Of a stretch of 64,000 nucleotides of DNA, positions 54,130 to 64,000 are shown piece by piece (the stretch's first letter is position 1; each line of letters begins with the position of its first letter). Origin of the DNA: Heliocidaris erythrogramma. Its lineage: Eukaryota > Echinodermata > Echinoidea > Camarodonta > Echinometridae. The DNA lies in contig CM046873.1 of NCBI GenBank assembly GCA_025617745.1, forward strand, positions 26,797,410 through 26,861,409. Direction: 5' to 3'. Under the pieces are notes generated by a model. The model worked only from the letters and a program-made list of their open reading frames with translations, was not told the DNA's origin and did no database searches. Made by a program: the position numbers and the translations under genes.

Positions 54130-55745
54130 CTTTTTTGTTGTAAAAAATATAGCAACTTTCCTTTTTTTAATTTACGAGCGCGCGAAGCTAGCGTCCAAAA
54201 ATAATTGTACCTTTCCGTAATTTGTGAAAAATCATAAAAATAACGTATTTCGGCATATAATGACTGGAATATGAGGATATTCGGGCACCTCACTTCCTGA
54301 ATATGAGGTGTGAGTTGCCGGAATATCTGCACTTTCAAAATCCGGGGGGGGGGGGGGGGGTTGGCTGCAGCAGCCCCCCTTCTCGTACGCCTATGCCTAG
54401 GCCTATGTTAAGTACACGGTTGCGATTGATTTTAAAGGGAAATTAACCTCAGCGTATGAATTAGCTTATTTTGAATGGTGTAGTATATGCCTCTTATTTG
54501 ATACATGCAATTTCATGTAAAAACACAGGATATAGATATAAATCACTATTTTCCAGCCAAGTTATCGTCTGCTAGCAATAATAAGGGGGCTGCCATTACT
54601 TTATGTGTACACGAACATATTTTTCATCCCAAGTAAAATTTCCTTCATCGTTAACTTGTAATTGATTTTTAGAGGACAAATATATATTAGATAAAGTCAC
54701 ATATTCTGAAATGTAAGTTTAGTTTTATATATTTTTAAAAGGTCTTAATTTGTTCATAAAAAATATACTTCATAAAAAATATACGTCAAGGACGGAGAAT
54801 TGACATCAAGGACGGAGACAATCGTAACAATACCAAAACAAAGCGAGGAATCTGCTTTACAGGATGGCTATTAGAACTCATGGGTCGTCAATTATCTAGG
54901 CCCATGGCCAATAACAATCGTAATACAATCAGAACAAAGCGACGTATCTGTTGTAAAGGTAGGCTATTATCAATGCATATGGTACCTAATGATCCGTGTC
55001 ATGCACAAAATGGCAGCCTCCATGGAAAGACGTAGCAGACAATAGGTGCATCTAGAATATCACGTGGGGTTAATTGTCCTTTAACTTGCGATTGTTTCAA
55101 ATAAATCGCTTCAACTCCTTATAAGGCGGGGCACTGGTTGATAAAAGCCATTAATTTAGGTCAGAATGTTTTCTTCTCCATGTGTAAGTCCTTATTTCTA
55201 TTTTTTACGATGAGGATTGTTTTACTCTCAATGTCTTTTAGTGTTTTGTAATTCGTTATGCTTGTAAAAGTTATTTCAAACTTCAGGTCAGCGGTTGTAA
55301 CTGTTAAAAACGCAGACTGTGCAGTAAAATGAAGCAACTCATTAGAATATGTACAAATTTATTATGCTGTAAGCAGCTGTATAAAATGAAAGATTTTCAT
55401 CCATGTTTAGAAATGATGGTATTTTGGTAAAGTTAAAGAACATGTTCAATGATTTTAATCTATTTATGCGGCATAGATAGTTAGGATTATTCCCTGTATG
55501 ATAATTATTTTAGCCCGACTGAAAGAAAACTTAACATTTTGATCAACTATTCTTCAAATTTGGTTGTATGTTGCTTTTAATCATTATCATTATATTCAAT
55601 TAGCGATTGCACCTGACCTATATACTTACACATAATATGCCAGTATAAAGAGTTATTTTTATTCTTCAGATGCGGTGTGCTACATAGCAGTGGCTTTAAC
55701 ATTTTTGTTATTGCTCACTTTCTTTCTTTTCTGGAATTTTGTTTT
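54130..55745 (+). other. Interior of the 6.36-kb element, no gene seen
   Basis: AT-rich non-coding sequence. A poly-G tract lies at 54342-54360, and two loosely repeated blocks with AACAATCGTAA(C/T)A and CAAAGCGA lie at 54820 and 54910. Confidence 0.45.
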
Positions 55746-56698
55746 CTTAAAGATCACATTGCAAGAAAATTCCATCAAAATGAATATTGGCTTAATACTT
55801 ATTATTGCATAGATGGCATAAATTATACAAGGTTATCCAAATTCAACGCTTGGAAACATTTGAATTAATGATTATTATCAATTATAAAACGGTAAAATAC
55901 AGCCCCCGATATAGCAGCTGAAGAGCTCCTTGAACGCTGCTGAGATGTGTGACGACACACGAAGGACCAGTCCTGTCTAAGCAGACGATGTCCCATAACA
56001 TCTACACATTTTTCAGTGCCTGTTTTGTCATCTCCTCTTCACTTATTTCTCTTACTTGACTAGCGTCAGTCTTAATGTTAGTATGTTGCCTCACTCTTAA
56101 TTTCGTGTATGGTATTATTTTGATGAAAAATGCAGCGTTAAAAAAATAAAGGAATCAGTCACTTGTAAACAAAATAAGACGCCATTGTATTTTCAGCTGC
56201 TTGCACCGGGGCATGTTCGGTGTTTCAAGAGGGAACGAATACAATCTGTGATATTATTCGGAGGGCTTTTCAATTTGAAAATGGGGTTTATTTCATTGAT
56301 CATTGACCCTTCTCCTGTGTATTTACAATCAAACGGTTTTAGTTATCAGAATCAGTTTCATTTTCCCTTTTAGAATGGTGTGAAATAAGGTCATGTTAAA
56401 TATACCAAACTCTTTATAATTTGATAAATAATTGCATTGCAATTACGTTCATTCATTATAGGACGTCGTCTGCTTAAGCAGGATCGATCCCTAGTGTGAC
56501 GACATCAAAACATCGCTATATTTCTGGCGAATCCTCGGATATTCCAGATGCTTAGAAGAGCTTTTATTTATGTTGTTTTTATAATCATCAGATACGCAGT
56601 TGACATAAAACTTATACGATTGCCATATGTAAGCTTCCCAGTTTCTAGTGATACATTAATTGCCATATTTGTGATTTTCTTGCAATGTGATCTTTAAG
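55746..56698. mobile_element. 953-bp element with perfect 25-bp terminal inverted repeats
   Basis: TTAAAGATCACATTGCAAGA at the left is exactly mirrored by TCTTGCAATGTGATCTTTAA at the right. Both start at TTAA, which suggests TTAA target duplication (piggyBac or Kolobok type, inference). Inside is a second inverted pair (GTCTAAGCAGACGATGTCC and GGACGTCGTCTGCTTAAGC). An inverted copy without the outer ends lies at 59916-60824. Confidence 0.75.
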
Positions 56699-57094
56699 AA
56701 GTAGCTGCTGCACGGCTTTTGTAAAGTTCTGTTGGAATTGTAAAGTGTTTGAAAACTATCTGCGTCATAGATCATTTCAGATATGCGGCAAACAAAATGC
56801 TGTATAGTTGTGTAAGCAAGGTCATTACTTACAGCATACTATGCTGCATTTCATTCATTTACCTCTACAATTTAAGATTTTAATCTGTTTTAAGAAATGT
56901 TAATACTTTTGCAAGGTTATAAAACATGCTCAATGATTTCAGTCTGCCCTGCTGCATAAATTGTTTGAGATATTTTGCATTATAGTTTGGTTTTACTTTT
57001 GTTTCCTTTTATGATAATCATATCAGCCTGATGATAAGACTCCTTCTTTAACTTGTTACGATCCATCTTTCTTCGGCTTTGGTTGTTTATGGTA

Positions 57095-57312
57095 TCTATT
57101 CATTTATTTATTATTATTACTAGTATTATTTGTATTATTATTATTGTTATTATTATAATTATCATTATTATCATTATTATTAGTAGTAGTATTATCTGTT
57201 TTATCATTTTTATTATTATTATTACTTATATTATCAGTATTATAATTTTTATTATTGATAATATTATTGTTGTTGTTGTTATTATTGTTATTATTATTAT
57301 TATTACAATTGT
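57095..57312 (+). repeat. (ATT)n microsatellite
   Basis: ATT triplets with GTT/AGT interruptions. Confidence 0.9.
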
Positions 57313-57623
57313 TATTATGAAGTGGACTACCCAGAATTACGATGACGATGTCATTTTGGATGGAGTTATGCGACCAGACTTAGATATTGCACCGGTTACT
57401 CTGCTATTGCTTCTTTTATTTCTCTTGTCATTATCGTATAATAAAATTGGCCTATAGCCTATACGTATCAATAATATGCTTGTTATAATATGTTGTGCTA
57501 CTTGCCAGGCTATTTATTAAACATAGCAGTGACTCCTTTATGAACTCTCTGTAATATTATGTTGTTGTTTTTATTGCTGTTGTTGTTTTGGGGACCGGAG
57601 GGGAGGGCTTGTAGAGTCATCTA

Positions 57624-57775
57624 CAGAGCCATATTACAGACTTCGGCCAACTCGGTTTATTTGGGCACAACATGGCGTATATTCCTTTGTTTAGTGCTTG
57701 CCTAACAAAGCAACAAACGCCATATTGCTACCTACATGGAGCCGAGTTGGCCAAACTCTGTAATAGATGGCTCTG
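57624..57775. mobile_element. Hairpin MITE, 152 bp
   Basis: CAGAGCCATATTACAGACTT, then CGGCCAACTCGG, is mirrored by CCGAGTTGGCCAAACTCTGT, then AATAGATGGCTCTG. The inner part also folds (AACATGGCGTATATTCC with CAAACGCCATATTG). Confidence 0.75.
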
Positions 57776-58609
57776 AGGGGTAGGGATGCAGGACGCCCCC
57801 ACCTTATTTTTAGTATACGCTTTTCATAGTATTTTTTTAATCACAATTTATGTTGAATGTTGACGAAGTAATTACATCTTACATGTCTTAAAGATAATAA
57901 AGTGTCAATGTTTGGCTCGCTGGAATCCAGCAGCGTGGTGCCCGAACATCCTTTTATTTTGGGAAGCGAGATGGTCGGCTATCCTTATCTGTGGGCGTTA
58001 TCGTTGTTTGGATTATCTGGTAACAAAATCATTATTCTATAGACAATATCTCCTTTTTTTTACTTGCTCACTAGCGCGTAAGATTTAGAAAACGGAATAG
58101 TTTGGGACAGGGAACGCCCTTCATTAGGGCGAGTGAAGTGCCCAAATATTCCATATTCGGCAGCAGTTAAGTAATATTATTCATGGCTCATTATTACATG
58201 TTCTATATTTGTCTTTTGATGGCGAAATTGCATTTCCATTACAATAAAAAAGGGGTTTTATGTTTTTTTCTAACTCGCTTCGCTCGCTTGCAAATTGTAG
58301 AAACGGGGAATATGATATTCTGCCAAGAGGCATCAGCTCCCTCTTTCAAAAACATTACGTGGCCATTTTCTGCTTGTAAAGATCTACTTGGAACTTTGGT
58401 GTGTCTCATTTTCCAAAGCGGTATATACATTATATAAATAACTTCAAGCCAATTTCGTTGTAGCAAATTTAATCCGGAATCCGATCATTCACTTTCTTCA
58501 ATACATCAGTATGTATTTTAATCACCGAAGTAATATCATTTTAAGAGAAATGAAACATGTATTCCTGAGGCGCTCGCTCTCTACGCTCGCTCACAAATAT
58601 TGGTTATTA

Positions 58610-58745
58610 TAATAGGAACAATGATAATAATGATAATAATATTAATAATAATAACAATAATGATGATAATAATAATAATAATTATAATAATAATAATCAT
58701 AATAATAATAATGATAATATTGATAGGAATTACGATAATATAATG
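58610..58745 (+). repeat. (AAT)n microsatellite
   Basis: AAT/GAT triplet array. Confidence 0.9.
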
Positions 58746-59202
58746 GCTATTTCTCTGGATTTTATTATAATTGTTATCATCATTGTTATGATTATTGAGT
58801 ACGAAATGAATATCTTTACACTTGGCCGTCTTTCCCTTCCTCCCTATCCGAAATACGGATTGACGCCATATTTTCTGAATTTATAACCTTTTTTCATTTT
58901 CGGAAATACGAACCCTATTTCATTTTCGGAAATACGAACCCTTTTTCATTTTCGGAAATACGAACCCTTTTTCATTTTCGGAAATACGAACCCTTTTTCA
59001 TTTTCGGAAATACGAACCTTCGGAATTATGAACCCTATTTCATTTTCGGAAAAAAGAACCTTCGGAAAAACGAACCTTCGGAAAAACGAACCTTCGGAGT
59101 AACGAACCTTCGGAATAACGAACCTTCGGAATTATGAACCTTCGGAAAAACGAACCTTCGGAAATACGAACCTTCGGAAAAACGACATGTAACCGGAACT
59201 AC

Positions 59203-59915
59203 AAGGTGGTTTTATGGAGACAAAGTGTAATGAATGTACCTGTTACAAAGTTTGATAACGGATTTAAAATAAATATGATTTCACAGTTTTTTGAAGGTCT
59301 TTATGGATACTGACTGTCTAATGGTCAAGGGGAGATTATTCCATAGCCTAGATGCAGTAACTGTGAAAGTCCTATCACCTGACAAATTTCGGGTCATTGG
59401 GTAGCTGAGCTGAAGGTTGTGATTCGAGGATCTGAGATTTCTACTAGGTGTATATACAGTTAAGCATTCAGATATGTACCCTGGAGCCTGGTTATTGATA
59501 AATTTATAAACATAAAGAACTAATTTGAAGATGATACGTTTTTGAATGGGCAGCTAGTGAAGGGAACGAAGTAAAGGTTGGGAAGAATGACTTCTGCCAA
59601 CCTCAAAAATAAGACGTGCAGCCCAATTCTGCAGACGCTGTAGACGGTTTACATGAGACTTTGGTATAGAGGAAAGAAGCCCATTACAATAGTCCAGTCT
59701 GGAAAGAATAAGTGACCTTACAGCATGATGACAAGTAGTTTGATCAATAAATTTACGAATCCTAGATATGTTCCTCAAATGAAAAATCACACTGCGGCAA
59801 ACATTGTTAATGTGTGCTGACATAGTCATGTTAACATCAAAAAAGGCACCCATTTTCCTTATTGAATCTGATGGATGTATAGAAACTTCACCAACTGACA
59901 GTGTTAAAGTAGATA
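59203..59915 (-). pseudogene. LINE F, C-terminal RT region
   Basis: Open from 59853 to 59554: MGAFFDVNMTMSAHINNVCR, then RSLILSRLDYCNGLLSSIPK and LQRLQNWAARLIFEV, the standard tail after the RT catalytic core. It then decays towards the 3' end with words also seen in LINE C. LTLSVGEVSIHPSDSIRK links it to the piece at 60825. Confidence 0.75.
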
Positions 59916-60824
59916 TTCAAAGAAAATCACAAATATGGCAATTAATGTATCACTAGAAACTGGGAAGCTTACAGATGGCAATCGTATAAGTTTTATGTCA
60001 ACTGCGTATCTGGTGATTATAAAAACAACACAAATAAAAGCTCTTCTCAGCATCTGGAATATCCGAGGATTCGCCAGAAATATAGCGATGTTTTGATGTC
60101 GTCACACCGGGATCGATCCTGCTTAAGCAGACGACGTCCTATAATGAATGAACGTAATTGCAATGCAATTATTTATCAAATTATAAAGAGTTTGGTGTAT
60201 TTAAACATGACCTTATTTCACACCATTATAAAGGGAAAGTGAAACTGATTCTGATAGCTAAAACCGTTTGATTGTAAATACATAGGAGAAGGGTCAATGA
60301 TCAATGAAATAAACCCCACTTTCAAATTGAAAAGCCCTCCGAATAATAGCAGGATGGTATTCGTTCCCTCTTGAAACGCCGAACATGCCCTGGTGCAAGC
60401 AGCTGAAAATACAATGGCGTCTTATTTTGTTTACAAGTGACTGATTCCTTTATTTTTTTAACGCTGCATTTTTCATCAAAATAATACCATACACGAAGTT
60501 AAGAGTGAGGCAACAGACTAACATTAAGACTGACGCTAGTGAAGGAAGAGAAATAAGTGAAGAGGAGATGACAAAATAGGCTCTGAAAAATGTGTAAGAT
60601 GTTATGGGACATCGTCTGCTTAGACAGGACTGGTCCAGGGTGTGTCGTCACATATCTCAGCAGCGTTCGAGGAGCTCTTCAGCTGCTATATCGGGGGCTG
60701 TATTTTACCGTTTTATAATTGATAATAATCATTACTTCAAATGTTTCCAAGCGTTGAATTTGGATAACCTTGTTTAATTTATGCCATCTATGCAATAATA
60801 AGTATTAAGCCAATATTTAAAATC
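59916..60824. mobile_element. Inverted copy of the 953-bp element, inside LINE F
   Basis: About 900 bases, reverse complement of 55786-56682, inserted between the RT core and the C-terminal region of LINE F. It lacks the 25-base terminal repeats. Confidence 0.75.
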
Positions 60825-61167
60825 ATTAACGTTCTACTTTAAATCTGGCAAATTTTTGTAATTGTATGGTGATGCAGCAATGAAAAATTCAGTTTTACTA
60901 TCATTGAGTTTTAACTTATTTGCTGTCAGCCAGTTCCTTATATCTGATATACAAGATTGTAGTGAAAACATGGCCTTATCCAGTTCCCCAGGAATTTTAG
61001 GATCAAATGCTACATACAACTGAATGTCATCAGCATAAACATGATACGAAACATTATGGTACCGGGCGATGTCGCCAACTGGGAGAATATAAACTGTGAA
61101 ACCAGTGGGACCTACAACTGAGCCCTGGGGTAAACCAAACCTAGAAATGGTTGGATCTGAAAGTTCC
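60825..61167 (-). pseudogene. LINE F, RT core fragment
   Basis: The minus strand opens within [22 protein letters not shown], then [16 protein letters not shown] with the catalytic YADD, then [20 protein letters not shown] and KTEFFIA. It is truncated at 61167, where the Penelope-like sequence resumes. Confidence 0.8.
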
Positions 61168-61512
61168 AGTGAACTGAGCCGGGTTATACGCCTCGGAACA
61201 AGCCGGACTATTTAGCAAGTGCTGACCAATAGCAGAGTCGCTGTGACTGCGGCATTGAACATTAGCGACGCTAGCAGCGGTTTTGCAGTTACGCTTCGGC
61301 TGTGCTCGGCTACCAGCTGATGTCTGTCGTACCACGGAGGGTACGTGCTGTTTAATGCGGTCCGCTAGACGCTGAGATGTACGGCCAACGTAGACGGCTT
61401 CACACCGACAATGATACCGATAAACGACATTGCTCATTTGGGGGGAAGGCAGTACATCCTTGCGAACTGCGTGTAGCATTCTATTAGTAGAGAACACAAC
61501 ACGCGTAGCCAC
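61168..61512 (-). pseudogene. GIY-YIG endonuclease fragment, block 3 copy
   Basis: Same as 24583-24969 (SNVVYRYHCRCEAVYVGRTS), but the C-terminus is replaced by LINE F sequence after NPAQFT. Confidence 0.75.
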
Positions 61513-61620
61513 TCATCTTTTTGTCTTCTTGCATTCTCTCATTCCTGCGTTGTGACCCGATGAGTGCAGGTCGAAAAGCTTCGTCACTATGAATTTGTTA
61601 AATGTTATCTTAGTTGTTAC

Positions 61621-62402
61621 CTTCTAAACTTTTAAACCCCATCCTCCCTACACATCTTGCTTATTACTCCTCTTTTTAAGAAATGGAAGGTTTTAACAAT
61701 GTTTTAACAATTTTTCAACTAAATCAATTACAAGTTGCAATATTCATGTATTCTTACTTCAAGGGATTATTGCCATCAAATTTTAATGACTTTTTTACTC
61801 GAAACACTGCAATTCATTCATATAGTACTAGGGCTCAGGGGAATATACGTTTACTTTTATTAAAATTCAGCTTTTCAAGAACTACAATTATATGCATTGG
61901 TACGAAGTGCTGGAACAACATTCCATGTGAACTTAAATCATGTCCTTCATTATCAGTATTCAAACGAAAATGTAAGTCTTATATACTGCAAAAAGATGTT
62001 TAATGCAATTTACATTAGCATGCTATATAATTATGTTCAACCTCCCTTCTTCTATCTACATGCCATCAACCTCAGTTCTCTCTCTCTCTCTCTCTCTTTC
62101 TCTCCCTCCCTCACTCTCTCTCATTCTTTCCTTTCCCTCATCTTTTTATCTTTTAACATGTTATTATTTACTTTCTATATCTTTGTATTATAACATTACT
62201 TTGGGATTCTCGATAAGCCTCTTTGGCTTTTGGTAATCCCTCCATATTCGATTATCATGTAATTATGCTGTTGTTTTTTCCTTATTGTCAATCGTCACAA
62301 AATGTATTTTTATCATGCTAGTAATTTGTTCTCGTTTGTATTTTTTTCATGTTGTTTTTATCTTTTGAATTTGAATATGGAAATAAATGAAATGAAATGA
62401 AT
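61621..62402 (+). pseudogene. LINE D 3' end, block 3 copy
   Basis: Paralogue of 25078-25857. The 106-residue tail at 61683-62003 differs by a single residue (NNIPCEL). Confidence 0.75.
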
Positions 62403-63163
62403 TACTCTTAGTATTGATAACAAGTATTATTATGAAACGGGCCTTGTGGTTGCAAGTTATTGCAAGATGAATGGTTATAGGCTTACATTGGTTTCAAACT
62501 TTTCAGATTGTAAACCAACTTTCTAATCCTAATATCTGAACCAAGAGAGTAAGCAAAGTTCCAATCATACAATCAAAGTTTTTCATGAACTTGGTAAATG
62601 ACGAAGAACCCACTTCGAATTCAAATTGCCTACAACGAACACAGATGCTTGAAAATAACATTTACCTCTAAAAGTTTGGCTACGCCAGTTAATGCAGATT
62701 ATAACTATTCCACATATTCCGTGACAATACCTCCCCTTTTCGTGAAGATTCAAAGAGATGTAGAGAACGAACCTTTCTCTCTTTTTACCTGACATTCTAT
62801 GAGTTAACAATTAAAAAGTGTGAAAACAAAGGATAACATGATAGAAAGAGGGAGCGCCTCTCATGAAATAGTTCATTGCCCTGCCCCCCCCCCGGTTCCG
62901 CGGCCATGCTACATGAGCTCAAACGTATAGGTCTGCGTATTTTATTAAAAATCAATATACACGTATGTATATCATTTCTATTGTATCATTCTTATCGTAA
63001 TTCTTGAATACGAAAGTTAATTTTCAGAATTAAGAAATCCTTTATAGTGTACGTAGACGATACAAACATACATGTATTTCTTTTTAACGATTCAAAATTG
63101 AAATATCTTTGCGATACAGTACATGTAAGTCTCGTATAGTATGTGAATAATATTATCTGTAAA

Positions 63164-63426
63164 CAGTGGGGCAAATCCATTTTGAAATTCGGGGGAGAGG
63201 GTGACACCACATAACTGAACTGTCCGAAATGACTAAAATTTTCTGACAAGAATGATAAAAAGGTTATCACATTTTTGGGGTCTAGTTTTCCTCCAAAATT
63301 CTCTGACAAGCAATAAAAAGAAAGAAAAAAAAGAGTTCTTCAAAAGGAGGGGGGGGGGGGGGCATTGGTCTAACTTCACAATAAGGTGGGGGCATATCCC
63401 CCAGTCCCCCTGGATTTGCGCCCATG
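63164..63426. mobile_element. hAT-like MITE, 263 bp, with 8-bp target duplication
   Basis: Ends CAGTGGGGCAAATCCA and TGGATTTGCGCCCATG, flanked by TCTGTAAA at 63156-63163 and 63427-63434. Block 1 shows one TCTGTAAA (26547-26554) and no insert. It carries a poly-G run at 63348-63362. Confidence 0.85.
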
Positions 63427-63905
63427 TCTGTAAATGTTAAGAAATGAAACTACATGATTTTCCACAATGGAAAATAATGTCGGCCTAAAACACGCTGACA
63501 GGTTTGCCATTTTTTTTCTAACAAGCCCAGAACGGCCTTCAGTCTATGCACCTGGTGACGTAGGTTAAGCTTTGACGAATTTCAGATTTGCAGACAAAAA
63601 TTCATGGCTTTCCTATAGGTATTTTGAGTGGAGAAGAGCTAGTGTTTCTGGACATGTGCTTGAGGGATTGGGAGAGGGACATCCAAGCCAATGGTGACTC
63701 AAGAATTTTGTTGTAAAAAAATCCAGTGAAAATAAAGTGAAAATCACTCTTTTCCTTTTAAAGAACACTCTGAAATAAATCGATATTCACTCCTAAAGTG
63801 ATCACTGACGTGCCTCCTGGGGGAGTGAAAATAGAGTGAAAATCACTCTATACTTTTTAGAGAGTATTTTAACCTAACTTTTCTTACCATTTCAGGCTGA
63901 AGTTC

Positions 63906-63919
63906 GGGGGGGGGGGGGT

Positions 63920-63960
<41 letters not shown>
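63906..63960 (+). repeat. 55-base poly-G tract
   Basis: Thirteen G, one T, forty-one G. The same position has thirteen G in block 1 (27032-27044) and two runs of six in block 2 (44131-44143). Confidence 0.9.
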
Positions 63961-63962
<2 letters not shown>

Positions 63963-64000
63963 CATGAAATGTCTTGTCGATGATTTTTACCGACAAATTT

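Larger units (their letters stand above)
52839..59194. mobile_element. 6.36-kb TIR element with TTCCGAAGG arrays and 8-bp target duplication
   Basis: Flanked on both sides by GGAACTAC (52831-52838 and 59195-59202). The outer 40 bases are inverted copies (right GGTTACATGTCGTTTTTCCG, left GGGGGCATATCGTTTTTCCG, then AAGGTTCGTATTTCCGAAGG in both). Inside each end are arrays of GGTTCGTATTTCCGAAAATG-type units of 20-25 bases (52860-53310 and 58880-59190, opposite orientation). Eight-base duplications point to the hAT superfamily, which is inference. The interior is non-coding and carries other insertions, so any transposase has been lost or never present. Confidence 0.8.
52687..61167 (-). mobile_element. 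LINE F insertion, itself interrupted
   Basis: 8.48 kb absent from the matching point of block 1 (GGGCAATAT joined to AGTGAACTG at 24616-24630). On the minus strand it begins inside the RT domain at 61167 (5'-truncated). RT and C-terminal pieces lie at 61167-60825 and 59915-59203, and the 3' UTR at 52838-52687 ends in a (TTGTA)n tail. Two later elements split it: 59916-60824 and 52839-59194. Confidence 0.8.
52400..61620 (-). mobile_element. Penelope-like element of block 3, split by LINE F
   Basis: Left part 52400-52686 and right part 61168-61620, with the same 18-base target duplication (52382-52399 and 61603-61620) as in block 1. It keeps a 62-base stretch lost in copy 1. Its GIY-YIG frame (61512 downward) runs into LINE F after NPAQFT. 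Confidence 0.75.
45872..64000 (+). repeat. Large duplicated block, copy 3 (runs off the window)
   Basis: Co-linear with 17800-27080, interrupted by the 8.48-kb insertion at 52687-61167. By eye it is more similar to copy 1 than to copy 2: it shares the Penelope-like insertion and the 1.5-kb word element. It lacks the 375-bp element present in copy 1. Confidence 0.85.

Noticed and set aside
57053..57457. 134-residue membrane-like protein
   Set aside because: The Ile-rich stretch is the (ATT)n microsatellite.

Overview
This is an accessory, repeat-dense window of an animal nuclear genome, about two-thirds A+T. Two small three-exon C-type lectin genes, both on the minus strand, have the cysteine-rich start (CCCPTFWTAFGQHCY) and QPD-type lectin domain of the echinoid coelomocyte lectin echinoidin. 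An echinoderm, most likely a sea urchin, is therefore the best reading. That identification rests on family resemblance, not on a database search. Apart from the lectins and one doubtful exon, everything that looks coding is transposon protein: non-LTR retrotransposons (LINEs), a Penelope-like element, and decayed pieces of these.

Layout. 1-7020 is a nest. An old LINE (A) is split by a tRNA-type SINE, which is itself split by an almost intact two-ORF LINE (B). 8209-16664 is lectin gene A; its 7-kb second intron is filled with fold-back elements, a 7SL-like SINE, a 1.8-kb TA-flanked element and tandem repeats. 17047-17219 is a possible first exon of another gene. About 17800-30560 is the first copy of a large duplicated block, interrupted by LINE E. 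30951-31337 is a pogo-like element with internal tandem repeats. 32095-35043 is lectin gene B. 35876-38070 holds inverted and direct repeats with LINE scraps. About 38688-45505 is the second copy of the block (lacking its first 3 kb). About 45872-64000 is the third copy, enlarged by an 8.48-kb insertion at 52687-61167. That insertion is a 5'-truncated LINE (F) which in turn carries a 6.36-kb TIR element with 8-bp target duplications.

Because the block is present two or three times, several insertions can be compared with an uninterrupted paralogous site in the same window. This fixes their ends and target duplications directly: a 375-bp element with TA duplication, a Penelope-like element with an 18-bp duplication, a 607-bp element with TAA, a 263-bp hAT-like element with 8 bp, and LINE E.

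The most distinctive signal is a set of short elements that share ends (CACTCT or CACACTTAG, flanked by TA). Each subfamily fills its interior with a different self-complementary short word: GGTGCAAA, GGGGTC/GACCACGC, AGCACTT, or GGTTGGTTAAAATATGAACC. Host genes seen here work independently as secreted lectins. No operon-like or multi-gene pathway, CRISPR array or functional RNA gene could be supported.
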